In this document: positions 42,663-50,788 of the stretch, one piece after another | Numbering within the stretch: the stretch's first letter is position 1 | Layout of the letters: each line of letters starts with the position of its first letter | Source: Janibacter indicus | GTDB lineage: Bacteria > Actinomycetota > Actinomycetes > Actinomycetales > Dermatophilaceae | Length of the DNA stretch: 64,000 bases | Reading direction: 5' to 3' | NCBI RefSeq assembly: GCF_900176385.1 | Contig: NZ_FWXN01000004.1 | Coordinates: 1-64,000 of the forward strand | Program-made: the position numbers and the translations under genes | Notes under the pieces: model-generated | Database searches by the model: none | Told to the model about the DNA's origin: nothing | What the model saw: the letters and a program-made list of their open reading frames with translations, nothing else

Positions 42663-42937
42663 AGACCCCCAGCACCGAGGCCGGCCCCGGGATGTGGGCC
42701 TTCGTCGCCTTCTTCGTCCTGGCCCTGGCCCTGTGGCTGCTCATGCGCAGCATGTTCGGGCGGCTGCGCCGGATCAACCTCGCCGAGCGTGACCGGGAGC
42801 AGGCCGAGCGCGAGCGGGCCGAGCGAGCCGGGCTGGCGCGCGATGCGTCGGGGGAGGGCGAGGAGCCCTCGTCGCAGGACGCGTCAGGAGTTGGCGATCG
42901 GCCCGAAGAGGGCGAGCGTCGCGGCGACGAAGTGTGA
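42659..42937 (+). CDS. small membrane protein coupled to mca
   Basis: The 92-aa protein has one TM helix ([27 protein letters not shown], about 12-38) and a charged cytosolic tail ([15 protein letters not shown], then Glu/Ser/Gly-rich). Its GTG start overlaps the mca stop. It matches in position and size the small membrane protein next to mca in mycobacteria (Rv1083). The last 54 bp overlap the 3' end of the convergent trhA gene. Function unknown; it may tether or assist Mca. Confidence 0.78.
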   Translation: MKTPSTEAGPGMWAFVAFFVLALALWLLMRSMFGRLRRINLAERDREQAERERAERAGLARDASGEGEEPSSQDASGVGDRPEEGERRGDEV

Positions 42938-43597
42938 GATGAAGGCCAGCACCGTCAGCGCGTGGAAGATCTCGTGGAAGCCGAACCACCGCGGTGACGG
43001 GTTGGGCCGCTTGAGGCCGTAGACCACGGCGCCTGCGGTGTAGAGCGCGCCGCCCGCGACGACGAAGGCGAGGATCGTCCAGCCGCCGTGGGTCAGCAGC
43101 GGCTTGATGTAGAAGACGGCGACCCAGCCGAGGGCGACGTAGACCGGCACGTAGAGCCAGCGCGGCGCGCCGACCCACAGCACGCGGAAGAGCACCCCGA
43201 TGATCGCGCCGCTCCAGACGATGGCGAGCAGCGTGATCGCCTGGGTGCGCGGCAGCATCAGCGCGAAGGGGGTGTAGCTCCCCGCGATGATGAGGAAGAT
43301 GTTGGCGTGGTCCCAGCGGCGCAGCGCGCCGGCCAGACGTCCGCCCCAGCGGCCCCGGTGGTAGACCGCCGAGGTGCCGAAGAGCAGACCGGCGGTGATC
43401 GTGAAGACCATCGCGGCGACGCGGCCGCCCTGGGTGGGGGCGGTCGAGGTGAGCACGAGGCCCCCGACGAGGGCCAGGGGAGCGGTGACCAGGTGGAGCC
43501 ATCCCCGCAGGTGCGGCTTGACCGCCTCGACGAAGGCGTCGACGTGCTCGCCGACGTCGTCGGCGAGCTCCTTGATCTCCGCGCGAGGGGAATCCAT
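42884..43597 (-). CDS. trhA: hemolysin III-type (TrhA/PAQR) membrane protein
   Basis: The 237-aa protein has seven TM helices of the hemolysin III/YqfA/PAQR family. It has SAVYHRGRWGGRLAGALRRWDHANIFLIIAGSYTPFAL with the conserved Ser-His and Asp-His motifs, and [19 protein letters not shown] with the C-terminal HxxxH pair, i.e. the presumed zinc site. Bacterial members affect membrane fluidity and lipid composition; the hemolysin name is historical. ATG 43597. A perfect 20-bp palindrome lies 13 bp upstream, a likely operator. Its 3' end overlaps the convergent small gene by 54 bp. Confidence 0.9.
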   Translation of the reverse strand: MDSPRAEIKELADDVGEHVDAFVEAVKPHLRGWLHLVTAPLALVGGLVLTSTAPTQGGRVAAMVFTITAGLLFGTSAVYHRGRWGGRLAGALRRWDHANIFLIIAGSYTPFALMLPRTQAITLLAIVWSGAIIGVLFRVLWVGAPRWLYVPVYVALGWVAVFYIKPLLTHGGWTILAFVVAGGALYTAGAVVYGLKRPNPSPRWFGFHEIFHALTVLAFISHFVAATLALFGPIANS

Positions 43598-43609
43598 GCC
43601 GAAGACGGT

Positions 43610-43629
43610 AACCTACGGCGCCGTAGGTT
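43610..43629. promoter_or_regulatory. 20-bp perfect palindrome, candidate operator
   Basis: AACCTACGGCGCCGTAGGTT is a perfect dyad located 13 bp upstream of trhA (minus) and about 97 bp upstream of the prenyltransferase gene (plus). Size and symmetry suit a TetR-type dimer-of-dimers site. The regulator is not identified; the only TetR gene in the window is 42 kb away. Confidence 0.6.
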
Positions 43630-43725
43630 GACCATGCCGGAGCGCCCTTCGGGCCGCCCGTGTGAGGGGTGACACGGCCCGGCGGTAGGTTGGGCGCACG
43701 ATCCTCGCCAGGAAGGGACTCGCGC

Positions 43726-44481
43726 GTGCGCAACCCGCTCTACAGCGCCTACGAGCGCCGCCTCGTCGGCCAGCTCGACGCCGACTCGGTGCCCCGTCAC
43801 GTGGGCATGATCGTCGACGGCAACCGGCGCTTCGCCAAGGCGCGTGGGGGCAACGCCGACGACGGCCACCGCGCCGGCGCGGCCAACGTGGGCAGCTTCC
43901 TCGAGTGGTGCGAGGAGGCCGGCGTCGAGGTCGTCACGCTCTGGCTGCTCTCGACCGACAACCTCACCCGTCCGCCCCAGGAGCTCGACAAGCTGCTGCG
44001 GATCATCGAGGGTCTCGTCGCTGACCTCGCGGCCGCCGGCCGCTGGCAGCTGCACGCGGCGGGCGCTCTCGACATGCTCCCGGTGCAGACCGCGGCCGCC
44101 CTGCGTCGCGCCGAGGAGGAGACGAGCGAGGTCGAGGGCCTCATCGTCAACGTCGCCGTCGGCTACGGCGGGCGCCAGGAAATCGCCGACGCCGTGCGCT
44201 CGTTGCTGCGCGCCCGGGCCGCCGAGGGCGCCACCCTCGACGAGGTCGCCGGCGAGCTGACCGTCGAGGACATCGGCGCGCACCTCTACACCAAGGGCCA
44301 GCCCGACCCCGACCTCGTCATTCGCACGTCGGGGGAGCAGCGCCTCTCCGGCTTCCTGCTGTGGCAGTCGGCGCACAGCGAGTACTACTTCTGCGAGGTC
44401 TACTGGCCCGAGTTCCGTCGGGTCGACTTCCTGCGGGCGCTGCGCGCCTACGCCGACCGGCACCGCCGCTTCGGCGCCTGA
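43726..44481 (+). CDS. cis-prenyltransferase (Z-isoprenyl diphosphate synthase)
   Basis: The 251-aa UppS-family enzyme has the catalytic region HVGMIVDGNRRFAKARG (about residues 25-41), the substrate-helix VVTLWLLSTDNLTRPPQEL, and the C-terminal RTSGEQRLSGFLLWQSAHSEYYFCEVYWPEFRRVDFLRAL. Its neighbours (mca, hemolysin III gene, phoH2) are those of M. tuberculosis Rv1086, the short-chain Z,E-farnesyl diphosphate synthase that makes the primer for decaprenyl phosphate; chain length here is inferred from that synteny. GTG 43726 follows an AGGAAGGG site. Confidence 0.9.
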   Translation: MRNPLYSAYERRLVGQLDADSVPRHVGMIVDGNRRFAKARGGNADDGHRAGAANVGSFLEWCEEAGVEVVTLWLLSTDNLTRPPQELDKLLRIIEGLVADLAAAGRWQLHAAGALDMLPVQTAAALRRAEEETSEVEGLIVNVAVGYGGRQEIADAVRSLLRARAAEGATLDEVAGELTVEDIGAHLYTKGQPDPDLVIRTSGEQRLSGFLLWQSAHSEYYFCEVYWPEFRRVDFLRALRAYADRHRRFGA

Positions 44482-44482
44482 C

Positions 44483-44530
44483 CCTCCCTTCGCACGTCCG
44501 TGAGGTCGTGCCTCCCCGCGAAGGGGGAGG
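44483..44530 (+). terminator. terminator-like hairpin after the prenyltransferase gene
   Basis: CCTCCCTTCGC (44483-44493) pairs with GCGAAGGGGGAGG (44518-44530) with a two-base bulge, closing a 24-base loop. The stem again uses the CGAAGGGG motif and starts 1 bp after the stop codon. Confidence 0.55.
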
Positions 44531-44818
44531 AGTGGCCGGTGGGGCAGGTGTGACGGACGAGGGTTTCGGGGATGTGAACTTCTCGTTCGGCGGCTCCGAC
44601 ACGCCCGGAACGTGCACGGCCGCGGTGGTGCGCGGTCGTACGTTGACAGTGACGGACTGCACACCGCAGGCCGTCCGGGAGGCCTCAGGTATGGAGCTGC
44701 TGCTCAGCAGGAGGGGCCGGACCCGGCCCCGGCTCTCGCCGTCGGCCCGGTCCCGGCACCAGCACCGAGAGTAGGCGCGTGCGCGCCTGCCGGCGCGGCG
44801 CCCGTGGAGGAGACCGAC
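44531..44818 (+). other. gap upstream of phoH2 with no convincing gene
   Basis: About 290 bp between the prenyltransferase terminator and phoH2. A TTGACA hexamer at 44644-44649 resembles a -35 box but I see no matching -10 at normal spacing. A frame open from GTG 44550 to TAG 44774 (74 codons) has no recognisable motif and ends in Arg/Ser-rich sequence; it is probably not a gene. A long phoH2 leader is possible. Confidence 0.4.
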
Positions 44819-46201
44819 GTGGACGACCTGATGACCCAGACCGTCACCCCCTCGCTCGCGCAGCCCGAGGGCGCGCCCGACCCGGTGGACCTCCCGCCCC
44901 AGGACGAGGGCCGCCGCACCTACGTGCTCGACACCTCCGTCCTACTGTCCGACCCGCGGGCGATGCTGCGCTTCAAGGAGCACGAGGTCGTCCTGCCCGT
45001 CGTCGTCGTCACCGAGCTCGAGGGCAAACGGCACCACCCCGAGCTGGGCTACTTCGCCCGCACCGCGCTACGGCACCTCGACGACCTGCGGATCAGCGCC
45101 GGCCGCCTCGACGCGCCGGTCCCGGTCGGTGACGACGGCGGCACGCTACGGGTCGAGCTCAACCACACCGACCCGATGTCGCTACCCTCCGGGTTTCGCC
45201 TCGGGGACAACGACACCCGCATCCTCGCCGTGGCCAAGAACCTCTCGCTCGAGGGCTGCGACGTCACCGTCGTGTCCAAGGATCTGCCGATGCGGGTCAA
45301 GGCCTCGGCGGTCGGCATCGACGCCCAGGAGTACCGCCACGAGCAGAGTCGCTCCGACTCCGGCTGGACCGGCATGGCCGAGCTCGAGATGGCGGCCGAG
45401 GAGGTCGACCACCTCTACGAGACCGGCCGCGTCGAGCACCTGGCAGCTGCCGAGCTGCCGTGCCACACGGGGCTGAAGATCATCTCGCCGCGGGGGAGTG
45501 CCCTCGGCCGGGTCGGGGCTGACAAGCAGGTGCGCCTCGTGCGGGGCGACCGCGACGCCTTCGGCCTGCACGGCCGCTCGGCGGAGCAGCGCATCGCCCT
45601 CGACCTGCTCCTCGACCCCGACGTCGGCATCGTCAGCCTCGGCGGTCGCGCCGGCACCGGCAAGAGCGCCCTGGCGATGTGCGCCGGGCTCGAGGCGGTC
45701 ATGGAGCGCCGCCAGCACCGCAAGGTCGTCGTCTTCCGCCCCCTCTACGCGGTCGGCGGCCAGGAGCTGGGCTACCTGCCCGGCAGCGAGCAGGAAAAGA
45801 TGGGTCCGTGGGCGCAGGCGGTCCACGACACCCTCGGCGCGCTGGTGTCGAAGGAGGTCGTCGAAGAGATCATCGACCGCGAGATGCTCGAGGTGCTGCC
45901 GCTCACCCACATCCGCGGCCGCAGCCTCCACGACGCCTTCGTCATCGTCGACGAGGCCCAGAGCCTCGAGCGCAACGTCCTGCTCACCGTGATGTCGCGC
46001 ATCGGCCAGAACTCCAAGATCGTCCTGACCCACGACGTCGCCCAGCGCGACAACCTGCGTGTCGGCCGCCACGACGGCGTCGCCGCGGTCATCGAGACGC
46101 TCAAGGGGCACCCGCTCTTCGCCCACGTCACTCTCACGCGCAGCGAGCGCAGCCCCATCGCCGCCCTGGTCACGGACCTGCTGGAGGGACTCGACGTCTG
46201 A
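44819..46201 (+). CDS. phoH2: PhoH2: PIN-domain ribonuclease fused to PhoH ATPase/helicase
   Basis: The 460-aa protein's residues ~35-165 are a PIN nuclease domain ([59 protein letters not shown]), keeping the conserved acidic residues. Residues ~225-455 are the PhoH P-loop ATPase with Walker [15 protein letters not shown] near residue 278 and DEAQSLERN near 378. Mycobacterial PhoH2 is an ATP-dependent RNA helicase/RNase. GTG 44819 follows GGAGGAGA and is preferred to ATG 44831. No antitoxin-like gene (phoAT) overlaps its start here, unlike the mycobacterial arrangement. Confidence 0.93.
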   Translation: MDDLMTQTVTPSLAQPEGAPDPVDLPPQDEGRRTYVLDTSVLLSDPRAMLRFKEHEVVLPVVVVTELEGKRHHPELGYFARTALRHLDDLRISAGRLDAPVPVGDDGGTLRVELNHTDPMSLPSGFRLGDNDTRILAVAKNLSLEGCDVTVVSKDLPMRVKASAVGIDAQEYRHEQSRSDSGWTGMAELEMAAEEVDHLYETGRVEHLAAAELPCHTGLKIISPRGSALGRVGADKQVRLVRGDRDAFGLHGRSAEQRIALDLLLDPDVGIVSLGGRAGTGKSALAMCAGLEAVMERRQHRKVVVFRPLYAVGGQELGYLPGSEQEKMGPWAQAVHDTLGALVSKEVVEEIIDREMLEVLPLTHIRGRSLHDAFVIVDEAQSLERNVLLTVMSRIGQNSKIVLTHDVAQRDNLRVGRHDGVAAVIETLKGHPLFAHVTLTRSERSPIAALVTDLLEGLDV

Positions 46202-46208
46202 CCCGCGA

Positions 46209-46255
46209 CGAAGGGGAGGTCCGCCGACTCGTGCAGCCGGCGGACCTCCCCTTCG
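46209..46255 (+). terminator. terminator after phoH2
   Basis: A 17-bp perfect stem (46209-46225 with 46239-46255) closes a 13-base loop. Both arms begin or end with the CGAAGGGG motif. It starts 8 bp after the phoH2 stop. Confidence 0.85.
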
Positions 46256-46278
46256 CGGCTCGGCCGGGCCGCCTGACG

Positions 46279-46330
46279 GCGTTGGTGTCGCCTGGTCCCC
46301 CTTCTCCGGGCAACCAGGTGGCGTCAACGC
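46279..46330. repeat. imperfect palindromic intergenic repeat, copy 2
   Basis: Arms 46279-46301 and 46308-46330 are inverted with several, mainly wobble-compatible, mismatches. They share CTGACGGCGTTGGTG and CCAGGTGGC(A/G)TCAACGC with the copy at 1200-1251. A further inverted GGTGACACCAACGC follows at 46337-46350. It lies between the phoH2 terminator and the transglycosylase promoter region. Confidence 0.65.
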
Positions 46331-46413
46331 CGACCGGTGACACCAACGCTGCCGAGTGACACCGCATGGGCCATCAGTCGCCCAGCGCCACCGCCTTCGT
46401 CCACACCCCACTT

Positions 46414-46443
46414 TTGCGCCGACGGCCGGACGTCCGCTAAGGT
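46414..46443 (+). promoter_or_regulatory. possible promoter of the lytic transglycosylase gene
   Basis: TTGCGC (46414-46419) and TAAGGT (46438-46443) are separated by 18 bp, a fair match to a primary-sigma promoter, and would give a leader of about 90 nt. Weak -35 match, so tentative. Confidence 0.35.
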
Positions 46444-46490
46444 CTCAAAAAGGTAACGGCCGGGTCGATCCCCTGACGACATCGGCACAC

Positions 46491-46517
46491 ACAGCCACTC
46501 ACTCGTTGAGTGGCTGT
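46491..46517 (+). promoter_or_regulatory. hairpin in the leader of the transglycosylase gene
   Basis: An 11-bp perfect stem (46491-46501 with 46507-46517) with a 5-base loop lies 7 bp before the AAGGAG ribosome site (46525-46530). It is unlike a terminator (no T-tract, immediately upstream of the ribosome site), so it may control mRNA stability or translation. No known riboswitch core was recognised. Confidence 0.5.
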
Positions 46518-46538
46518 TGCATGGAAGGAGCTGGTGTC

Positions 46539-47315
46539 GTGAAGTCGAGCGACTACACGCCCAGGCACGGCGCCGCACGCGCCCGCAGCGACAAGGGCGC
46601 CTCGCTGCGCGCCGCGATCCGGCGTCCCGTCGTGGGCGGAGCCATCGCCGTGGCGATGCTCGGCTCGGTGGGCGCCACCGTCGCCCTCGGCGACCCCTCG
46701 CACGACGCGAAGACCGCTGCCCCGGCCGCCGAGAGCTCGAAGACCATCGCCGTGTCCGACGCCATGGCCGCCGACACCACCCGCCTGGCCGAGGACCGCC
46801 GCGCGACCAACGTCTCCCGCAGCGCCTCCCGTGAGCAGGACCGTCTGGCCACCGCCGCCGCGAAGAAGAAGGCCGAGGCCAAGAAGGCCGCCGAGGCCAA
46901 GCGCAAGGCCGCCGCCAAGAAGGAGGCGGCCGAGCGCAAGCGCAAGCAGGAGAAGGCGAAGCCGGTCAGCGAGCGCGAGTTCACCGACGCGGAGATCAAG
47001 CAGATCCAGGCCGACCCCGCGCCCTACGGCAAGGAGCTCGCCGCCGAGTACGGCTGGGGCGACGACCAGTGGTCCTGCCTCGTCAGCCTGTGGATCGGCG
47101 AGAGCAACTGGGACTACAGCGCGACCAACTCCTCGTCCGGTGCCTACGGCATCCCGCAGTCGCTCCCGGCCAGCAAGATGGCCACCGCCGGCGACGACTG
47201 GAAGACCAACCCCATCACCCAGATGGAGTGGGGCATGGACTACATCAAGACCTCCTACGGCGACCCCTGCGGCGCCAAGGCCTTCTGGGACAGCAACGAC
47301 CCGCACTGGTACTGA
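46539..47315 (+). CDS. secreted lytic transglycosylase-like protein
   Basis: The 258-aa protein has an N-terminal hydrophobic segment (VVGGAIAVAMLGSVGATVALG, about 30-50), probably a signal peptide or anchor. A long Lys/Ala/Glu helix follows (AAAKKKAEAKKAAEAKRKAAAKKEAAERKRK), likely cell-wall spanning. The C-terminal ~90 residues are a compact SLT-like domain (EYGWGDDQWSCLVSLWIGESNWDYSATNSSSGAYGIPQSLPASKM) with the catalytic Glu in GESNW and the GAYGIPQ substrate groove. It should cleave peptidoglycan glycan strands. GTG 46539 follows an AAGGAG site at 8 bp. Probable terminator at 47326. Confidence 0.9.
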   Translation: MKSSDYTPRHGAARARSDKGASLRAAIRRPVVGGAIAVAMLGSVGATVALGDPSHDAKTAAPAAESSKTIAVSDAMAADTTRLAEDRRATNVSRSASREQDRLATAAAKKKAEAKKAAEAKRKAAAKKEAAERKRKQEKAKPVSEREFTDAEIKQIQADPAPYGKELAAEYGWGDDQWSCLVSLWIGESNWDYSATNSSSGAYGIPQSLPASKMATAGDDWKTNPITQMEWGMDYIKTSYGDPCGAKAFWDSNDPHWY

Positions 47316-47325
47316 GCCACCCAGC

Positions 47326-47363
47326 ACGAAGCCCCCGCGACCACCAGGTCGCGGGGGCTTCGT
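47326..47363 (+). terminator. terminator after the lytic transglycosylase gene
   Basis: A 17-bp perfect GC-rich stem (47326-47342 with 47347-47363) with a 4-base loop, 11 bp after the stop codon. Confidence 0.88.
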
Positions 47364-47377
47364 CGTGGACCGACCAA

Positions 47378-47487
47378 GGCGGGGCGATGGTGATGTCGGC
47401 GCACATCAAGCCGAAGTCGGGCACGACAACTCCTGCAGGGCGATGACGAAGGACTTCGGCGGGCGCCGACGTCACCATCACCCCGCC
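47378..47487. repeat. 110-nt nested inverted repeat
   Basis: An outer 25-bp arm pair (47378-47402 with 47463-47487, one mismatch and one G-T pair) encloses an inner 9-bp perfect pair (GCCGAAGTC 47410-47418 with GACTTCGGC 47452-47460). The whole would fold into a long two-tier hairpin in either strand. It lies between the transglycosylase terminator and the convergent coaA. It could be a structured RNA, a very large coaA terminator or a miniature mobile element; no protein is encoded. Confidence 0.75.
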
Positions 47488-47515
47488 GGACCGGGCAGGC
47501 AGGCTGGACCACGCG

Positions 47516-47547
47516 GGCTCGGAGGCGTGGAGGCTCGGAGGCGTGGA
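47516..47547. repeat. two tandem 16-bp repeats downstream of coaA
   Basis: GGCTCGGAGGCGTGGA occurs twice in direct succession (47516-47531, 47532-47547), ending 4 bp before the coaA stop codon on the minus strand. Simple tandem duplication, no known role. Confidence 0.8.
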
Positions 47548-47551
47548 GGCG

Positions 47552-48517
47552 CTACAACTTGCGCAGCCGGATGCGGCGGACCTGGTGGTCCGCCCCCTTC
47601 GTCAGGACGAGGGTGGCCCGGCCGCGGGTCGGCAGGACGTTGTCGAGCAGATTGGGCTCGTTGATCGTCTCGAAGATGTGCAGGGCACGGGCGCGGGCCT
47701 GCTCGTCGGTGAGCTCGGCGTAGCGGTGGAAGTAGGAGGCCGGGTCGGCGAAGGCGGTCTTGCGCAGGCGCAGGAAGCGCTCGACGTACCAGTGGCGGAT
47801 GTCGGCGATGTTGGCGTCGACGTAGACCGAGAAGTCGAAGAAGTCGCTGACGGCCAGGCCGGTGCGACCGTCGCTGCGGGTGCCCGGCGGCTGCAGGACG
47901 TTGAGGCCCTCGACGATGAGCACGTCGGGCTGGCGGACCACGATGTGCTCGTCGGGAACGATGTCGTAGGTCAGGTGCGAGTAGACGGGCGCCGTCACCT
48001 CGGGCTGGCCCGCCTTGACCGCCGAGATGAAGCGCAGCAGCGCCCGACGGTCGTAGGCCTCGGGGAAGCCCTTGCGCTGCAGCAGGCCACGACGCTCGAG
48101 CTCGGCATTGGGGAGGAGGAAGCCGTCGGTGGTGACCAGGTCGACCTTGGGGGTGTCGGGCCAGCGCTGCATGAGCTCGCGCAGGATGCGCGCCGTCGTC
48201 GATTTGCCGACGGCGACCGACCCGGCGACGCCGATGACGAAGGGGGCCTTGGGCGGGCGTTCGCCGAGGAAGGTCGAGGTGATCCGGTGCAGCCGGGTCG
48301 TCGCCGAGACGTAGAAGGTCAGCAGGCGCGAGAGCGGGAGGTAGACCTCCTGGACCTCCTCGAGGTCGATCGGGTCGCTCAGGCCGCGCAGCCGGGCGAG
48401 GTCGCCCTCGTCGAGGTTGAGCGGGTGATTTTCGCGCAGGGTGGCCCATGCCTGGCGGTCGAGCTCGACGAAGGGGGAGGGCAAGCTCGTCGTGGCGGCG
48501 GTGGACACGCACCCCAT
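47552..48517 (-). CDS. coaA: type I pantothenate kinase
   Basis: The 321-aa enzyme phosphorylates pantothenate, the first and rate-controlling step of CoA synthesis. The Walker [16 protein letters not shown] is at about residues 96-110. [26 protein letters not shown], the pantothenate-binding [12 protein letters not shown], and [13 protein letters not shown] are all present as in the bacterial CoaA family. ATG 48517 follows AGGTGGG; a GTG three codons later is possible. It is divergent from glmS with 50 bp between the start codons, where the two mycobacteria-like synteny blocks meet. Confidence 0.96.
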   Translation of the reverse strand: MGCVSTAATTSLPSPFVELDRQAWATLRENHPLNLDEGDLARLRGLSDPIDLEEVQEVYLPLSRLLTFYVSATTRLHRITSTFLGERPPKAPFVIGVAGSVAVGKSTTARILRELMQRWPDTPKVDLVTTDGFLLPNAELERRGLLQRKGFPEAYDRRALLRFISAVKAGQPEVTAPVYSHLTYDIVPDEHIVVRQPDVLIVEGLNVLQPPGTRSDGRTGLAVSDFFDFSVYVDANIADIRHWYVERFLRLRKTAFADPASYFHRYAELTDEQARARALHIFETINEPNLLDNVLPTRGRATLVLTKGADHQVRRIRLRKL

Positions 48518-48567
48518 TGTGTCCCACCTTTTCAGCAGACGGTCACCGGGCGGTTAGCCTGTCCGCC

Positions 48568-50427
48568 ATGTGCGGAATCGTTGGATACGTCGGCCCCGAC
48601 ACGGGCGCCCGCCCTCTGGACGTCGTCATGGAGGGCCTGGCGCGGTTGGAGTACCGCGGCTACGACTCGGCCGGCGTCGCGCTCGTCGCCGGCGACGAGG
48701 TCTTCACGCAGAAGCGTGCGGGCAAGCTCGAGAACCTGCGCTCGGCCCTGGAGGGCGAGAGCGTCCCCGCGGCGGCCACGGCCATCGGGCACACCCGCTG
48801 GGCCACCCACGGTGGCCCGACGGACGAAAATGCGCACCCGCACCGCGGTGGCCGCGACGGCAAGCTCGCCGTCGTCCACAACGGCATCGTCGAGAACTTC
48901 CACGCCCTCAAGCAGGAGCTGCTCGCGCAGGGTGTGGAGTTCACCTCCGAGACCGACACCGAGGTCGCCGCGCAGCTGCTCGCCGCGGCCTTCGCCGAGT
49001 CGGGTGACCTCACCGAGGCGATGCGCTCGGTGGTCAACCGACTCGAGGGCGCCTTCACACTCCTCGCTGTCCACGCCGACGCCCCCGACACCGTCGTCGC
49101 CGCCCGCCGCAACAGCCCGCTCGTCGTGGGTCTGGGCGAAGGGGAGAACTTCCTCGGCTCCGACGTCGCCGCCTTCATCGGCTACACCAAGCAGGCCGTC
49201 GAGCTCGACCAGGACCAGATCGTCACGATCACCCCGTCCTCGCACACGGTGATGAACTTCGACGGCACCCCCGCCGAGGGCAAGCCCTACGAGGTGACCT
49301 GGGACGCGGCCGCCGCGGAGAAGGGCGGCTACGACACCTTCATGGAGAAGGAGATCAACGACCAGCCGCACGCGGTCGGCGACACCCTCCTCGGGCGCAC
49401 CGACGCCGAGGGCCGTCTCGTCCTCGACGAGCTGCGCATCGACGAGGACAAGCTCAAGCAGGTCGACCGGATCACCATCGTCGCGTGCGGCACCGCCGCC
49501 TACGCCGGCATGGTCGCCAAGTACGCCATCGAGCACTGGACCCGCATCCCCGTCGAGGTCTCCCTGGCGCACGAGTTCCGCTACTGCGACCCGATCGTCT
49601 CCGAGCGCACCCTCGTCGTCTCGATCAGCCAGTCCGGCGAGACCGCCGACACGGCGATGGCCGTGCGGCACGCCCGTTCGCTCGGCGCCCTCACCGTCTC
49701 GGTGTGCAACACGCACGGCGCGACGATCCCGCGCGAGTCCGACGCCGTGCTCTACACGCACGCCGGCCCGGAGATCGCGGTCGCCTCGACCAAGGCCTTC
49801 CTCGCGCAGATCACCGCCTGCTACGTCCTGGGCCTCTACCTCGCGCAACTGCGCGGCCAGACCTACGCCGACGACGCCAAGGCCGTCATGGCCGAGCTGC
49901 ACGAGGTCCCGGCCAAGATCGAGGCGCTGCTCGGCACCATGGACCGGGTCGAGGAGATCGCCCGCTTCATGGCCGACACCCGCTCGGTGCTCTTCCTCGG
50001 CCGCAACGTCGGCTACCCGATCGCCATGGAGGGCGCGCTCAAGCTCAAGGAGCTCGCCTACATCCACGCCGAGGGCTTCGCCGCCGGTGAGCTCAAGCAC
50101 GGCCCGATCGCCCTCATCGAGCCCGGCCAGCCGGTCTTCATCGTCGTCCCCGGTCCGGACACCCCCAATGACCTGCACAAGAAGGTCGTCTCCAACATCC
50201 AGGAGATCCGTGCCCGGGGTGCTCGCACGCTCGTCATCGCCCAGGAGGGTGACGACGAGGTGCTGCCCTTCGCCGACGAGGTCATCCGGGTGCCGCACAC
50301 GTCGCCGCTGCTCCAGCCGCTGCTCACCGTCGTGCCCCTCCAGGTCTTCGCGCTGCACCTGTCGACCGCCAAGGGGCTCGACGTCGACCAGCCGCGCAAC
50401 CTCGCCAAGTCCGTCACGGTCGAGTGA
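48568..50427 (+). CDS. glmS: glutamine-fructose-6-phosphate aminotransferase (isomerizing)
   Basis: The 619-aa enzyme makes glucosamine-6-phosphate for cell wall and mycothiol. It begins MCGIVGYVG with the catalytic Cys exposed after Met removal, has the class II glutaminase core (RGYDSAGVAL; HTRWATHGGPTDENAHPH), and two SIS domains (VACGTAAYAGMVAKY; SISQSGETADTAMAVR; LGRNVGYPIAMEGALKLKELAYIHAEGFAAGELKHGPIALI). The C-terminus QPRNLAKSVTVE is the expected catalytic loop. ATG 48568 fixes the start. acpS follows 4 bp later. No glmS ribozyme leader is present; the gap is only 50 bp. Confidence 0.98.
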   Translation: MCGIVGYVGPDTGARPLDVVMEGLARLEYRGYDSAGVALVAGDEVFTQKRAGKLENLRSALEGESVPAAATAIGHTRWATHGGPTDENAHPHRGGRDGKLAVVHNGIVENFHALKQELLAQGVEFTSETDTEVAAQLLAAAFAESGDLTEAMRSVVNRLEGAFTLLAVHADAPDTVVAARRNSPLVVGLGEGENFLGSDVAAFIGYTKQAVELDQDQIVTITPSSHTVMNFDGTPAEGKPYEVTWDAAAAEKGGYDTFMEKEINDQPHAVGDTLLGRTDAEGRLVLDELRIDEDKLKQVDRITIVACGTAAYAGMVAKYAIEHWTRIPVEVSLAHEFRYCDPIVSERTLVVSISQSGETADTAMAVRHARSLGALTVSVCNTHGATIPRESDAVLYTHAGPEIAVASTKAFLAQITACYVLGLYLAQLRGQTYADDAKAVMAELHEVPAKIEALLGTMDRVEEIARFMADTRSVLFLGRNVGYPIAMEGALKLKELAYIHAEGFAAGELKHGPIALIEPGQPVFIVVPGPDTPNDLHKKVVSNIQEIRARGARTLVIAQEGDDEVLPFADEVIRVPHTSPLLQPLLTVVPLQVFALHLSTAKGLDVDQPRNLAKSVTVE

Positions 50428-50431
50428 CCCC

Positions 50432-50785
50432 GTGATCGTCGGGGTCGGCATCGACGTCGTCGACATCGCCCGCCTCGGCGAGCGGCTCGAGCGCACGCCG
50501 GCGCTGCTCGACCGCGTCTTCACCGCGGCCGAGCGTGACCTGCCGCTGCGGTCGCTCGCCGCGCGCTTCGCCGCCAAGGAAGCCGTCGGCAAGGCTCTGA
50601 TGACCCCCGGCGACCTGCCCTGGCAGGGCGTCGAGGTGACCTCCGGTGTCCACGGGGAGCCGGTCCTGGCGATCAGCGGCAAGGTCGCCGAGCGCGCCGA
50701 GGCCCTGGGCGCCGACCGGCTGCACATCTCGCTCAGCCACGACGGCGGCATCGCGACGGCGATCGTCGTCGCCGAGACCGACTGA
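50432..50785 (+). CDS. acpS: holo-[acyl-carrier-protein] synthase
   Basis: The 117-aa enzyme transfers phosphopantetheine from CoA to acyl carrier proteins. It has the signature VGVGIDVVDIARLGERLERTP (Mg-binding Asp) at the N-terminus, and RFAAKEAVGKAL, the second magnesium/CoA motif, at about 45-56. The C-terminal LHISLSHDGGIATAIVVAE is typical. Length is standard. GTG 50432 is 4 bp after glmS. The gene is part of the glmS-acpS-nnrD-alr run. Confidence 0.95.
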   Translation: MIVGVGIDVVDIARLGERLERTPALLDRVFTAAERDLPLRSLAARFAAKEAVGKALMTPGDLPWQGVEVTSGVHGEPVLAISGKVAERAEALGADRLHISLSHDGGIATAIVVAETD

Positions 50786-50788
50786 CCC

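Noticed and set aside
44550-44776. Small gene upstream of phoH2 (74 codons), possible phoAT-like antitoxin
   Set aside because: It does not overlap phoH2, lacks antitoxin features, and its end is low-complexity Arg/Ser; not supported as a gene.
46370-46538. c-di-AMP (ydaO-type) riboswitch before the transglycosylase gene
   Set aside because: The conserved GGGGGACCCA-like and related core blocks are absent; only a simple hairpin is present.
48518-48567. glmS ribozyme in the glmS leader
   Set aside because: The gap is only 50 bp and shared with the coaA start; too short for the ribozyme, which is typical of Firmicutes.
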